From Gammaproteobacteria bacterium (GTDB lineage: Bacteria > Pseudomonadota > Gammaproteobacteria > Steroidobacterales > Woeseiaceae): a stretch of 64,000 nucleotides of DNA. Location of the stretch: NCBI GenBank assembly GCA_009937615.1, contig JAACFB010000009.1:19725-83724 (forward strand). Direction: 5' to 3'. The notes beneath the pieces were generated by a model that was not told where the DNA came from, did no database searches, and saw nothing but the letters and a program-made list of their open reading frames with translations. Made by a program: the position numbers and the translations under genes. Shown piece after piece: positions 42,844 through 52,154 of the stretch. Every line of letters begins with the position of its first letter. The stretch's first letter is position 1.

Positions 42844-43529
42844 AGCTGCTGGCGCTGGATACCTCGTCGGTAGCCTGTACCGTCGCACTGCAAGTCGGTA
42901 CGGAGAGATACGAACGGCACGAGGAACAGCCCCGCGAACATACGAAAATCCTGCTGCCGATGATCCGTTCGATTCTGGATGATGCCGCGATCGTAGCCGC
43001 CGACCTCGATGCAATTATTCTCGGCAACGGTCCGGGTTCATTTATCGGCATGCGCATCGCGGCCTCGGTGGCACAGGGCATTGCCTACGCCGCGGGCATC
43101 AAGATTGTGCCGGTCTCCTCCCTCGCGGCTGTCGCCGCGGAAGTCTTCGCGGAACACGATGCCACTGAAGTGATCGTTGCCCAGGATGCGCATATGCACG
43201 AAGTTTATCTCGGGCTATTCAGGCGGGATCAAGACGGACTGCCCGTGCCGGCTATGCCTGAGCGGCTGCAGGCGCAGGCGCCCATTGCGGAGCTCGAGCA
43301 GGGTACGACAGCCTCCCGGGTTGCGGCCGGCTTCGGCTGGCAGCATTATCCCGCGCTGCTTGATCAGAACCGTGATCGCATCGATTCGGTTCTCGGAGTC
43401 TGGTATCCGCGGGCGCTCCATCTCTTGCAACTCGGAGCTCGTGGAATTGCCGATGCCGTCGATCCGCAGGATCTGGCGCCGGCCTATCTGAGGCAAAAGG
43501 TCGCCGAGAAATCGTCTAAGCCTTCGTAA
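42840..43529 (+). CDS. tsaB: tRNA threonylcarbamoyladenosine biosynthesis protein TsaB
   Basis: This 229-residue ASKHA-fold partner of TsaD is needed for t6A37 formation in tRNAs that read ANN codons. MKLLALDTSSVACTVAL at the N-terminus, GNGPGSFIGMRIAASVAQGIAYA near 61 and DAHMHEVYLGLFR near 118 are family hallmarks. GSFIG replaces the usual GSFTG, a small deviation. TsaB has lost the kinase-type active site and acts as a scaffold. The start is a TTG overlapping the yoaA stop by 4 bases; the yoaA-tsaB pairing is common in gammaproteobacteria. Confidence 0.93.
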   Translation: MKLLALDTSSVACTVALQVGTERYERHEEQPREHTKILLPMIRSILDDAAIVAADLDAIILGNGPGSFIGMRIAASVAQGIAYAAGIKIVPVSSLAAVAAEVFAEHDATEVIVAQDAHMHEVYLGLFRRDQDGLPVPAMPERLQAQAPIAELEQGTTASRVAAGFGWQHYPALLDQNRDRIDSVLGVWYPRALHLLQLGARGIADAVDPQDLAPAYLRQKVAEKSSKPS

Positions 43530-43557
43530 CAGTTCTGTAATATAGTCCTGCTGTAAT
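43524..43557 (+). promoter_or_regulatory. Putative Pho box upstream of phoB
   Basis: TCGTAAC (43524-43530) and CTGTAAT (43535-43541) are 11 bases apart, the period of PhoB repeats, and a further CTGTAAT lies at 43551-43557 (out of that phase). The heptamers resemble the CTGTCAT consensus. PhoB autoregulation is common, so this is a plausible site, though weaker than the one before the porin. Confidence 0.45.
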
Positions 43558-43604
43558 TCGCGACTGCGGGAGCGCCAGCTGCCGGCGCGCGTGCAAGCCT
43601 GATT

Positions 43605-44297
43605 ATGACTGCCGATAAGATATTGATAGTGGAAGACGAAGCGCCTATTCGCGAGATGATTGCGTTTCATCTTGGCCGTGCGGGTTACGAGACGGTTGAA
43701 GCCGCCAACTGCGGCGCAGCCCGAGAGTTATTGGCTGATGAACGTCCGGATCTTGCCCTGATCGACTGGATGTTACCCGACATGAGCGGTCTCGAACTCA
43801 CCCGAATGCTGAAGCGCGATTCGCAGAACAGTGACCTCGCGATCATCATGCTGACCGCGCGCGCCGATGAATTCGACAAGATCGCAGGGCTCGAGAGTGG
43901 TGCGGACGATTACGTCACTAAGCCATTTTCGCCTCGCGAACTCATAGCTCGTATTCAGGCCGTATTGCGCCGGGCCAAGGGTGACAATGATGAGACGGTG
44001 GAGGCCGGTGTTCTTGCACTGGACGCTGCCGGGCATCGCGTGACGGCCTGCGGCCGTGAGGTCCGGCTTGGCCCCACAGAGTACCGGCTGCTTAAGTTTT
44101 TGATCACTCATCCCGACCGTGTTTTCAGTCGCGCCCAGCTGCTGGATCGTGTTTGGGGCGCCAATGTCTATGTCGAGGAGCGCACTGTTGATGTACACAT
44201 TCGCCGGTTGCGTAAGGCCCTGGCGTCTGAGAGCGCGAGCGACTACATCCAGACGGTCCGTGGCGCGGGATACCGATTCTCAACGAGAAACCCCTGA
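43605..44297 (+). CDS. phoB: Phosphate regulon response regulator PhoB
   Basis: This 230-residue two-domain regulator has a receiver domain (1-120) with acidic pocket Glu10/Asp11, phospho-acceptor Asp54 (LIDWMLPD), a conserved Thr and the Lys of VTKPFSPREL. It is followed by an OmpR/PhoB winged helix (about 135-228) with GPTEYRLLKFL and the recognition region ERTVDVHIRRLRKAL. Under phosphate limitation it would bind Pho boxes such as those found here before the porin and pstS. phoR follows 12 bases downstream. Confidence 0.95.
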   Translation: MTADKILIVEDEAPIREMIAFHLGRAGYETVEAANCGAARELLADERPDLALIDWMLPDMSGLELTRMLKRDSQNSDLAIIMLTARADEFDKIAGLESGADDYVTKPFSPRELIARIQAVLRRAKGDNDETVEAGVLALDAAGHRVTACGREVRLGPTEYRLLKFLITHPDRVFSRAQLLDRVWGANVYVEERTVDVHIRRLRKALASESASDYIQTVRGAGYRFSTRNP

Positions 44298-44309
44298 CCA
44301 GCAGGCTGT

Positions 44310-45632
44310 ATGGCGAGTTCGAGACAGAAAGTCATACTCGGTTTGCTGCTGTTCCTGGCGGGCGGGACTCTGGTCGGCTGGATTTACGAGCGACCGGTTG
44401 TTGGTGCGCTGATTGCCGCGCTGCTCGCGCTTGTCTGGCAAGTTCGGCAACTGTTAGCGTTTGATCGTGCCCTGCGAACCGGGAACTTCGACAAATTCCG
44501 ATACGGGGAAGGGATCTGGCAACGAATCTTTTCGAGGTTTGCCTTCGAGCGTGATCGTGCCAACCGTTACAGGCGCGAGAACACTCAGCTGCTGCGGGAA
44601 ATCCATAAATCGACGAACGCGATGCCGGATGGTGCCGTGGTCCTCGACAGGGCAAATCAAATCATCGTCTGCAATCGGGCGGCCAAGAACCTGGCCGGAC
44701 TGAAGCGCAAGAAGGACCGGGGTCAGAGAGTCGATAACATTCTTCGTTCCCCCGACCTGACAATGTTGCTACGCAATAACGACTCGAAGCAGAGCATCGA
44801 CATTGCATCGCCGGTCAAGGATGGGGCCTGGCTGAATTGTCGCGTGGTGCCCTACGGTCCGAGCGAGAAGCTTCTTCTGCTGCGTGATGTGACCGAGCAA
44901 ATGACACTCAATAAGATGCGCCGCGATTTCGTTGCGAATGCCTCGCATGAGTTGCGATCGCCGCTTACGGTAATTGCAGGCTATCTGGATGCACTCGCCG
45001 AAGCTGCGGACATCCCGTCTACCTGGGCGAAACCGGTCAGGCAGATGCAGGAACAGGCGAGACGGATGTCGCTTATCGTCAGTGAGCTGCTGGAGTTGTC
45101 GCGCCTGGAGGGTGCCGGGAAAGCCGGTACCGACGAACTCGTTGATGTCGGTGGTTTGCTGGCCGCGGCCAGCCACATGGTGCAGGGGCGAGGGGACATG
45201 CCCGAGATTCTCGTGGATCCGCAGTCGGCAGCCCGCCTGCGCGGCGACCGCGGGGAAATAGAGTCGGTTATTACCAATCTGCTTTCGAACGCCGTCCGAC
45301 ATACGCCACCGGAGGGCAAAGTGACGTTGACCTGGCGCGCAACAACCAAGGGTGCGGATCTCGTCGTCAGCGATACAGGAGAAGGGATCGCGGCGGAACA
45401 TGTACCGCGCCTTACCGAGCGATTTTTTCGCGTAGATAAAGGCAGGGCGCGCACTGACGGCGGCGTTGGCCTGGGGCTTGCGATCGTCAAACACGTGTTG
45501 AGCAGGCATGACGCGGAGCTTCGCGTGACGAGTACCGTGGGAGCGGGCAGCGAGTTCGTCTGCCACTTTCCGGCTGAGCGGTTGAGTGTCGAGCCGCCGA
45601 TCCCGCTGGCGCGCGCGGGCAGTGATCCCTAA
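44310..45632 (+). CDS. phoR: Phosphate regulon sensor kinase PhoR
   Basis: This 440-residue inner-membrane kinase has two membrane segments within residues 8-46 with almost no periplasmic loop, as usual for PhoR. A charged linker and a PAS domain (about 100-195) follow. The H-box is ASHELRSPLTVIAGYLDAL with His213, and the ATPase domain shows NLLSNAVRHTPP, DTGEGIA and GGVGLGLAIVKH. PhoR does not sense phosphate directly but reads the Pst transporter through PhoU. All three partners are encoded in this window. Confidence 0.95.
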   Translation: MASSRQKVILGLLLFLAGGTLVGWIYERPVVGALIAALLALVWQVRQLLAFDRALRTGNFDKFRYGEGIWQRIFSRFAFERDRANRYRRENTQLLREIHKSTNAMPDGAVVLDRANQIIVCNRAAKNLAGLKRKKDRGQRVDNILRSPDLTMLLRNNDSKQSIDIASPVKDGAWLNCRVVPYGPSEKLLLLRDVTEQMTLNKMRRDFVANASHELRSPLTVIAGYLDALAEAADIPSTWAKPVRQMQEQARRMSLIVSELLELSRLEGAGKAGTDELVDVGGLLAAASHMVQGRGDMPEILVDPQSAARLRGDRGEIESVITNLLSNAVRHTPPEGKVTLTWRATTKGADLVVSDTGEGIAAEHVPRLTERFFRVDKGRARTDGGVGLGLAIVKHVLSRHDAELRVTSTVGAGSEFVCHFPAERLSVEPPIPLARAGSDP

Positions 45633-45669
45633 AACGGAAAAATTTCAATAAGTTAGCGTTTTTATGTTT

Positions 45670-45720
45670 TTGTCATGGAAGCGCAATGTATTTGTCACAA
45701 AAGCGAAACAGAGCGTCAGT
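45670..45720 (+). promoter_or_regulatory. Pho-box array upstream of the porin gene
   Basis: Five heptamers occur at an exact 11-bp period: TTGTCAT (45670), GCGCAAT (45681), TTGTCAC (45692), GCGAAAC (45703) and CGTCAGT (45714). The first and third closely match the CTGTCAT half-sites bound by PhoB, and the alternation suggests two or more PhoB dimers. The array ends 40 bases before the porin ATG, the right place to activate its promoter. Confidence 0.65.
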
Positions 45721-45760
45721 AACGTGCCGCTAACCTTCTCCTAACAGTGGAAAATAAGAC

Positions 45761-47062
45761 ATGAAGCGATTTCTATTCTTACTGCTGGCTGTCAACGGTA
45801 TCGCAGTGCCTTGCGCGAACGGTGCGGTCAGCGATGAAGATATTGAACAGTTGCGCGAACAAATCGCCGCGCTATCGCAGCGGTTAGAGGAACTCGCTGC
45901 GGAAAACGCCGATCTCCGGCGCGCGCAGGATCAGGCTTCGACAGCTATTGCAGATGTGCAAACTTCGGTAGCCAAGGTGCAGGAAGCCGATTTTCCCGTA
46001 TCACAGGAATCGTGGTCCGATCGCGTCGCATTGAATGGCGACTTTCGTTATCGCTACGAACGCATTGATGCTGAGGGTAGTTCGTCCCGGCGACGGAATA
46101 GAATCAGGGCGCGTACCAATATCAATGCTGACGTGGCCGACGATATCCAAGTCGGCTTCGGTTTGGCGACCGGTGGCGATGATCCTGTTTCGACCAACCA
46201 GACACTGGGAGGGGGCGGTTCGTCTAAAGAGGTTGTTCTGAACCTCGCATACGTGGACTGGGAGGCCGCTGACGGGCTGCACGTGTTGGCAGGCAAGTTC
46301 AGCAATCCTCTCATGAAGGCCGGAGGCCAGGGCCTGATGTGGGATGGCGACTGGACTCCCGAGGGATTGGCGCTGAAGTATAAAAGGGACCGTTACTTCA
46401 TCAACGTACTGACCTCATATCTCGAAAGTGACAGCAGCAAGAGCAACGATAGTTTGAGCTGGGGTGCCCAGTTTGGCGCCAGCGGGCAGGTCGGTGCTGT
46501 GAATCTTACCGGTGGTCTCAGCTACTACTCAATCAAGACGCAAGGGAAAAGCACGACCTATGGAGACCCCGCCGATCCGGGCGACTATTTCGGCAATACT
46601 GCCATCCAGGACAACGGGCTTGCCTGTGGCACGACTTTGGACGCGAACTGCGTCTATCGGTACGACTATCTGCTCACAGAGGTCTTCGGTGAGGCCGCAT
46701 TCGATATTGGCGACTGGCCAACCCTGGTATTTTTCGACTACGTGAGCAACAGCGACCCATCTGAAAATGATACGGGTTGGGCGCTTGGCACGAAAATCGG
46801 GCAAACGAAGGACAGGGGCCAGATGCAGTTTACTTATTACTACTCTGACAAGGAGGCCGACTCGACGCTCGGTCTCGTGACCGACTCGGATTTCGGCGGC
46901 GGCGGAACCGACACGAAAGGCCATTTTCTTCAGTTCAATTACGGTGTCAGCAAGAGCTGGGTCATCGGCGCGCAATACTTCATTAACGAGACCGATCTGG
47001 CGTCAGGTAACAAGCGTGATTATGATCGCCTGATGATCGACTTGCAGTGGAAATGGAAGTAG
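45761..47062 (+). CDS. Porin_5-type outer-membrane porin, probably phosphate-regulated
   Basis: The 433-residue product has a signal peptide (MKRFLFLLLAVNGIAVPCANG), an N-terminal coiled coil at about 25-75 (EDIEQLREQIAALSQRLEELAAENADLRRA), and a beta-barrel of alternating strands to the C-terminus (MIDLQWKWK). The coiled coil could form a trimer stalk, as in OprP/OprO-like phosphate porins. VGFGLATGGDDPVSTNQTLGG resembles the Porin_5 (putative porin) family. The Pho-box array upstream and its position between phoR and phoU suggest uptake of phosphate or an organophosphate; the channel's specificity was not shown. Confidence 0.85.
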   Translation: MKRFLFLLLAVNGIAVPCANGAVSDEDIEQLREQIAALSQRLEELAAENADLRRAQDQASTAIADVQTSVAKVQEADFPVSQESWSDRVALNGDFRYRYERIDAEGSSSRRRNRIRARTNINADVADDIQVGFGLATGGDDPVSTNQTLGGGGSSKEVVLNLAYVDWEAADGLHVLAGKFSNPLMKAGGQGLMWDGDWTPEGLALKYKRDRYFINVLTSYLESDSSKSNDSLSWGAQFGASGQVGAVNLTGGLSYYSIKTQGKSTTYGDPADPGDYFGNTAIQDNGLACGTTLDANCVYRYDYLLTEVFGEAAFDIGDWPTLVFFDYVSNSDPSENDTGWALGTKIGQTKDRGQMQFTYYYSDKEADSTLGLVTDSDFGGGGTDTKGHFLQFNYGVSKSWVIGAQYFINETDLASGNKRDYDRLMIDLQWKWK

Positions 47063-47095
47063 TCTTTCTACAAACGATTCGGGCTGAGTGAAATT

Positions 47096-47806
47096 ATGGA
47101 AGCTTCCGACCTGACAGGCCATATATCGCGGCGATTCAACAAGGACCTGGAGGATCTGCGCAACAGGGTACTGGCCATGGGTGGTCTCGTTGAATCGCAG
47201 CTGACCCTCGCGATTTCGGCCATCGTCGGCGGCGACAGCGAACTCGGCCTGCAGGTCGCCCGGGATGACTACAAGGTTAACGAACTCGAAGTCTCCATCG
47301 ACGAGGAATGCAGCCGCATCCTCGCAACGCGTGCGCCTGCCGCCAGCGACCTGCGCCTGATTGTCGCCATCATCAAGACGATTACTGATCTTGAGAGAAT
47401 TGGTGACGAGGCGGAGAAGATCGGTTATCTGGCCTCCAAGCTGGCCGGGATGGATCGTCCGTCGAATTCTTATCGAGAATTGAAAACGCTCGGTACTCAC
47501 GTGTCCCATATGCTGCGCGACGCGATGAACGCTTTCGCTCGACTGGATGTCGCAGAGGCCTTTGATGTATTCCATGAAGATGAACTTGTCGACGAAGAAT
47601 ACGATGCCCTGACGCGACAGTGCATTACGTTCATGATGGAAGACCCGCGCAGTATCAAGCGCGTGTTGAACGTGACCTGGGCGGCAAGGTCGCTCGAACG
47701 TATTGGCGACCATGCAAAGAATATCTGCGAATACGTCGTCTACATGGTGCAGGGCAGGGATGTTCGCCACACTGACATTTCCAAGATGTCCGACATCGAA
47801 TCCTAA
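47096..47806 (+). CDS. phoU: Phosphate transport regulator PhoU
   Basis: This 236-residue helical protein consists of two similar three-helix repeats. The metal-binding ExxxD-type signatures are visible as RDDYKVNELEVSIDEEC near residue 59, TDLERIGDEAEKIGYLA near 98 and the second-repeat ARSLERIGDHAKNICEYVVY near 199. PhoU transmits Pst status to PhoR and limits uptake. Usually phoU is the last pst gene; here it follows the porin, and dsbB and dapE separate it from pstSCAB. Confidence 0.95.
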   Translation: MEASDLTGHISRRFNKDLEDLRNRVLAMGGLVESQLTLAISAIVGGDSELGLQVARDDYKVNELEVSIDEECSRILATRAPAASDLRLIVAIIKTITDLERIGDEAEKIGYLASKLAGMDRPSNSYRELKTLGTHVSHMLRDAMNAFARLDVAEAFDVFHEDELVDEEYDALTRQCITFMMEDPRSIKRVLNVTWAARSLERIGDHAKNICEYVVYMVQGRDVRHTDISKMSDIES

Positions 47807-47814
47807 GTTTGGTG

Positions 47815-48318
47815 ATGACAATCCCGACACGGCGTATTTTGAACATGGCAGGGTTCCTTGCGTGCTCGGGAATGATGGGGTTTGCGTTCTACGCCCAGTA
47901 CGTTCTCGAACTCGAGCCCTGTCCGCTTTGCATCTTTCAACGTGTGGCGGTAATCGCGCTCGGCATGACGTTTCTGGCCGCCGCGCTGCATAACCCGCAG
48001 GGTTGGGGCCGTCGGGTATATGCCGCTTTGATCGTGATCGCTGCGGGAGCCGGTGGCGCGGTCGCTACCCGCCATGTCTGGTTGCAGAACTTACCGCCCG
48101 ACAAGGTGCCTTCCTGCGGTCCGGGACTCGGCTACATGCTGGATAACTTTCCGGTCGGCGATGCCATGCGCATGGTGTTTACCGGTTCGGGCGAGTGCGC
48201 CAACGTTGTCTGGCGTCTTTTCGGCCTGTCGATGCCGACCTGGGTGCTGATCGGCGTCGGCACGCTAGGAGCCTTTGGGGTCTGGAACAGCCTGCGTTCA
48301 GAGCAGCATCAGCTCTAG
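47815..48318 (+). CDS. dsbB: Disulfide bond formation protein DsbB
   Basis: This inner-membrane quinone reductase of 167 residues, with four transmembrane helices, reoxidises DsbA. The first redox pair Cys36-Cys39 is in LEPCPLCIFQRV, the second pair is Cys101 and Cys128 in the second periplasmic loop. ATG 47815 is chosen; TTG and GTG codons directly before it (47809, 47812) could also serve, and no ribosome-binding site is clear, so coupling with phoU (8 bases upstream) is likely. The 3' end overlaps the dapE 3' end by 21 bases on the opposite strand. Confidence 0.92.
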   Translation: MTIPTRRILNMAGFLACSGMMGFAFYAQYVLELEPCPLCIFQRVAVIALGMTFLAAALHNPQGWGRRVYAALIVIAAGAGGAVATRHVWLQNLPPDKVPSCGPGLGYMLDNFPVGDAMRMVFTGSGECANVVWRLFGLSMPTWVLIGVGTLGAFGVWNSLRSEQHQL

Positions 48319-49452
48319 GATTCGCCGGTACATCTCCGTTAGCTTCACCACGTCAGCGAGTTCGACGTGTTCGTTGACTTTGTGGATGGAGGCGTTCACT
48401 GGTCCCAGTTCGACGACATCGGCGCCGGCCGGCGAGATGAATCGTCCATCGGAGGTGCCCCCGCCGGTTGACAGCTGCGGGGCCTCACCCGTCTGCTCGG
48501 CAACAGCCTGTACGACCGCCGCCGTTAATTTTCCCTGCTCAGTCAGGAATGGCTCTCCGGACAGGTGCCAGTTCAGTTCATAGTCAATGCCGTGCGCGTC
48601 GAATAGCGTATGGACGCGGGCCTTAAGCTGCTCGTAGTCCCATTCAGTTGAATATCGAAAATTAAAGCGGGCGGTCAGTGCAGCGGGCGTGACGTTCGGG
48701 AAGCCGACGCCAGCCTGAATATCAACAACCTGAAAGCTTGTCGGCGGAAAGAATTCATTCCCCTGGTCCCATTCGATAGCATGCAGCTCGCTTAATACGG
48801 GCGCGAAGCGCCGAATGGGATTGTCAGCGAGTTGGGGATAGGCGACATGGCCTTGTACCCCGCGCACCGTAAGCATTCCACTCAGCGATCCTCTTCGGCC
48901 GATCCGAACAATATCGCCGAGAGTGTCCTGGCTCGATGGTTCGCCAAGCACGCACCAGTCGATGTTTTCTCCACGCGCGGAAAGGGCCTCGATTACCTTG
49001 AGCGTGCCGTCCCGGGCCCGACCTTCTTCATCACTCGTTATCAGTAGTGCAATGCTGCCGGCGTGGTCGGGATGTTCGGATATGAAATTCTCCAGGGCGA
49101 CGATCATCGCCGCCAGACCGCTCTTCATATCAGCGGAGCCGCGGCCATAGAGCAGGCCGTCGCGAACCACCGGCTTGAACGGATCGCTCAGCCAGTCTTT
49201 TGCATCGCCTGGCGGGACGACATCCGTATGCCCGGCGAAGCAGAAGACGGGCCCGGCACTACCGCGTCGCGCCCAGAGGTTGGTGACTTCGCCGAATGGC
49301 ATCGACTCGCACATGAAACCCATTTTGCCCAGGCGGTCGGCGAGAATGTCCTGGCAGCCCGCATCGCTGGGCGTGATTGAGGGACAGCGGATCAGATCGA
49401 ACAACAGCCTGATGGATGGATGCTCGGCATGCTTTGTTTCAGCTGTTGTCAT
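48298..49452 (-). CDS. dapE: Succinyl-diaminopimelate desuccinylase
   Basis: This 384-residue binuclear zinc hydrolase of the M20 family makes LL-diaminopimelate for lysine and cell wall. Metal ligands are in FAGHTDVVPPGD (His75), GRGSADMKSG (Asp108) and the TSDEEG catalytic Glu region. Length is slightly above the 375-residue E. coli enzyme, with a small N-terminal extension. It is divergent from pstS and convergent with dsbB. The partner gene dapD lies 5 kb to the right on the same strand, beyond the opposite-strand pst operon. Confidence 0.95.
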   Translation of the reverse strand: MTTAETKHAEHPSIRLLFDLIRCPSITPSDAGCQDILADRLGKMGFMCESMPFGEVTNLWARRGSAGPVFCFAGHTDVVPPGDAKDWLSDPFKPVVRDGLLYGRGSADMKSGLAAMIVALENFISEHPDHAGSIALLITSDEEGRARDGTLKVIEALSARGENIDWCVLGEPSSQDTLGDIVRIGRRGSLSGMLTVRGVQGHVAYPQLADNPIRRFAPVLSELHAIEWDQGNEFFPPTSFQVVDIQAGVGFPNVTPAALTARFNFRYSTEWDYEQLKARVHTLFDAHGIDYELNWHLSGEPFLTEQGKLTAAVVQAVAEQTGEAPQLSTGGGTSDGRFISPAGADVVELGPVNASIHKVNEHVELADVVKLTEMYRRILELMLL

Positions 49453-49610
49453 CGTATCTCGATAGTATTTATAAGTAATTGAAAAATATACCTAAAAAAA
49501 GTTTCTCTTTGATCCTTCGGCCTGTGCGGCGAAGACGCCTGGTTGCAACAATACGGTAACAATTGATCGTTAAGCTGTGCGCAGTTTAGCCCATCACCCT
49601 GGAGTAAATC
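49453..49610. promoter_or_regulatory. Divergent dapE-pstS promoter region
   Basis: This 158-base region holds promoters for both genes. Its left half, near dapE, is very AT-rich and includes a run of seven A. TTGCAAC (49543-49549) and CGGTAAC (49554-49560) lie 11 bases apart and may be Pho heptamers for pstS, weaker than those before the porin. CCTGGAG is the pstS ribosome-binding site. Confidence 0.45.
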
Positions 49611-50675
49611 GTGGCAAAAATAAGCACAGCAGCAGGCGTGCTTGCAAGCACTATCGTGGCGGTGGCAGCCACCGGCACAGCGATGGCACAGGCCGGCCGA
49701 GACTACGTCTATATTGTCGGTTCCTCTACTGTATATCCGTTTTCAACGGTTGTCGCCGAGCGGTTCGGTCGCGGCACCGGGTTCAAGACGCCGAAGGTCG
49801 AGTCGACTGGCTCCGGTGGCGGACTGAAACTCTTCTGCGACGGAGTCGGTGTCGACTATCCGGATATCACCAACTCGTCACGTGCGATAAAGCAATCCGA
49901 AGTTGAAACCTGCGCAGCGAACGGCGTAAAGGACATCGTCGAAGTTAAAATCGGGTACGACGGAATCGTAATCGCCAATGCCATCGGTGCCGAGTCCGTC
50001 AATTTGTCGCGAGCGGATATCTTCCTGGCGCTGGCCAAACAGGTCCCGGGCGATGGCGAAGGCGAACTGGTCGATAATCCGTACAGGACCTGGGCGGATG
50101 TCAACCCGTCTTTGCCTTCCGTGCGCATCGAGGTGCTTGGCCCGCCGCCGACATCCGGAACGCGCGACGCGTTTGTCGAATTGGCGATGGAGGGCGGCTG
50201 CAGGACCGTCCCGTGGATCAACGAACTCAGAAGCTCGGATTCGGACGCATACCTCTCTATTTGTCATACGATTCGCGAAGACGGTGCGTTCGTCGAAGCT
50301 GGTGAGAATGACAACCTGATCGTGCAAAAACTGGAGGCCAATCCGAATGCGTTCGGAATTTTTGGCTTCAGCTTTCTGGATCAGAACGCCGAAAAAGTCA
50401 AAGGCGCCCAGGTCGACGGAATCGCACCGACGTTCGATGCTATCGCCGACGGCCGGTACCCGGTAGCGAGGCCGCTGTACTTCTATGTCAAGAAAGCACA
50501 CGTTGACGTGATACCCGGACTGCGTGGTTTCTTGCGCGAGTTCAGCAGTGAACGTGCCTGGGGAGAAGAGGGGTACCTGTCCGACCGCGGACTCATTCCG
50601 ATGCCCGACGCAGAGCGTGCCGGCATCGCCGCAGACGTGCGAAACTTGAAGTCGCTGTCAATGGTGAGTCGTTGA
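49611..50675 (+). CDS. pstS: Phosphate ABC transporter substrate-binding protein PstS
   Basis: This 354-residue periplasmic phosphate receptor has a signal peptide at residues 1-26 (VAVAATGTAMAQA). YIVGSSTVYPFSTVVAERF (phosphate P-loop region), ESTGSGGGLKLFCDG and PPTSGTRDAFVELAM are family hallmarks. The start is a GTG with GGAG upstream. It heads the pstSCAB operon and is probably PhoB-activated through the weak repeats upstream. The protein is longer and less standard than E. coli PstS, resembling the SphX/alphaproteobacterial type. Confidence 0.92.
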   Translation: MAKISTAAGVLASTIVAVAATGTAMAQAGRDYVYIVGSSTVYPFSTVVAERFGRGTGFKTPKVESTGSGGGLKLFCDGVGVDYPDITNSSRAIKQSEVETCAANGVKDIVEVKIGYDGIVIANAIGAESVNLSRADIFLALAKQVPGDGEGELVDNPYRTWADVNPSLPSVRIEVLGPPPTSGTRDAFVELAMEGGCRTVPWINELRSSDSDAYLSICHTIREDGAFVEAGENDNLIVQKLEANPNAFGIFGFSFLDQNAEKVKGAQVDGIAPTFDAIADGRYPVARPLYFYVKKAHVDVIPGLRGFLREFSSERAWGEEGYLSDRGLIPMPDAERAGIAADVRNLKSLSMVSR

Positions 50676-50755
50676 CGCCTGGTCGAGATTAATCATCAGG
50701 CGACGGCGGCCATCATCGGGTCGCCGTTTGCTGTTTCAGGGCCGATAAGTACCGA

Positions 50756-52144
50756 ATGCAAAGCACCACGCTGATATTACTGCTTGCCGCGATCGCCGTG
50801 AGCGCCTTCTATCTGGGCCGCAGCCGATCTTTGGCTCTCGTCGGCGGGCCCCGAAAGGGGTCGGCGTTGCATTCGCTGCCCGGCTATTACGGCTACTTTA
50901 CGGCGATCTGGTGTCTGCTGCCTGCCCTGGCCGCGATGCTGATCTGGATCTCTCTGGAGGCGCGAATTATCGTCGCCATCGTGATCAGCGGGTTGCCCGA
51001 TGCGCAACAGGCGCTGTCTGCCGGCGAACTGGATCTGCTCGTCAACAATATTCGCAATCTCGCAGCTGGCGATGTGGTCAGCGGCGCTCTGGACTCTGTT
51101 CTGAGTGACGCCGCGATTCGGCTACAGGAATTAACGAGTATCAGCCGAAATATGCTGACCGTGCTGACCCTCGGGCTCGCTGTTGTCGGCGGTGTTGTGG
51201 CGTGGCTTCGGATCAAGCCTGATTTCCGGGCGCGAAATCGCGTTGAACACATCGTATTGATTGCGCTGATCGTAGCATCGAGCATCGCGATTTTTACAAC
51301 GATCGGTATCGTGCTGTCAGTGCTTTTCGAAGCGATCAGATTCTTTCGAGAGGTGCCGGTCGCGGAGTTCCTGTTCGGGCTTAACTGGAGCCCGCAAACA
51401 GCGATTCGCTCGGATCAAGTCGGGTCGTCCGGTAGCTTCGGTGCTGTGCCACTGTTTACGGGAACGCTGCTGATTACCGGTATTGCGATGGCCGTGGCGG
51501 TACCTGTCGGACTAATGACCGCGATCTATCTCGCGGAATATTCGACATCCCGGGTGCGGGGGTTGGCGAAACCGCTGCTCGAGGTGCTCGCCGGTATTCC
51601 GACCGTGGTCTACGGCTTCTTCGCTGCCCTTACCGTTGCACCATGGGTGCGGCGTGCCGGCGAGACCATGGGTTTCGAGGTGGCGTCCGAGAGCGCGCTC
51701 GCAGCGGGGCTCGTGATGGGCATCATGATCATCCCGCTGGTGTCATCGCTCGCGGACGATGCGATAAACGCCGTACCTGCTGCCATGCGTGATGGCGCGC
51801 TGGGTCTGGGCTCGACACGATCCGAGACGATGATCAGGGTTATTTTGCCCGCCGCACTACCGGGCATCGTTGGTGGCATTCTGCTTGCCGTATCCCGCGC
51901 GATTGGTGAAACAATGATTGTCGTAATGGCCGCCGGGCTCGCCGCGAATCTGACGGCGAATCCGTTCGAAGCAGTTACGACAGTTACCGTCCAGATCGTT
52001 ACGTTGCTGGTCGGGGACCAGGAGTTTGACAGCGCAAAGACCCTGGCAGCTTTCGCATTGGGTCTTATGTTGTTCGTCGTGACTTTGCTGTTGAATGTTG
52101 TTGGGCTCAATGTCGTGCGCAAATACCGTGAGCAATATGAATAA
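50756..52144 (+). CDS. pstC: Phosphate ABC transporter permease PstC (long form)
   Basis: This 462-residue inner-membrane permease is well above the roughly 320 residues of E. coli PstC; the extra N-terminal part holds two membrane helices and a helical insert (about 1-150). The core has GIAMAVAVPVGLMTAIYLAEYS and the coupling-helix region DGALGLGSTRSETMIRVILPAALPGIVGGI. Long PstC proteins are usual in alphaproteobacteria and some gammaproteobacteria. It begins 80 bases after pstS. Confidence 0.92.
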   Translation: MQSTTLILLLAAIAVSAFYLGRSRSLALVGGPRKGSALHSLPGYYGYFTAIWCLLPALAAMLIWISLEARIIVAIVISGLPDAQQALSAGELDLLVNNIRNLAAGDVVSGALDSVLSDAAIRLQELTSISRNMLTVLTLGLAVVGGVVAWLRIKPDFRARNRVEHIVLIALIVASSIAIFTTIGIVLSVLFEAIRFFREVPVAEFLFGLNWSPQTAIRSDQVGSSGSFGAVPLFTGTLLITGIAMAVAVPVGLMTAIYLAEYSTSRVRGLAKPLLEVLAGIPTVVYGFFAALTVAPWVRRAGETMGFEVASESALAAGLVMGIMIIPLVSSLADDAINAVPAAMRDGALGLGSTRSETMIRVILPAALPGIVGGILLAVSRAIGETMIVVMAAGLAANLTANPFEAVTTVTVQIVTLLVGDQEFDSAKTLAAFALGLMLFVVTLLLNVVGLNVVRKYREQYE

Positions 52145-52154
52145 GGATGCGGGT

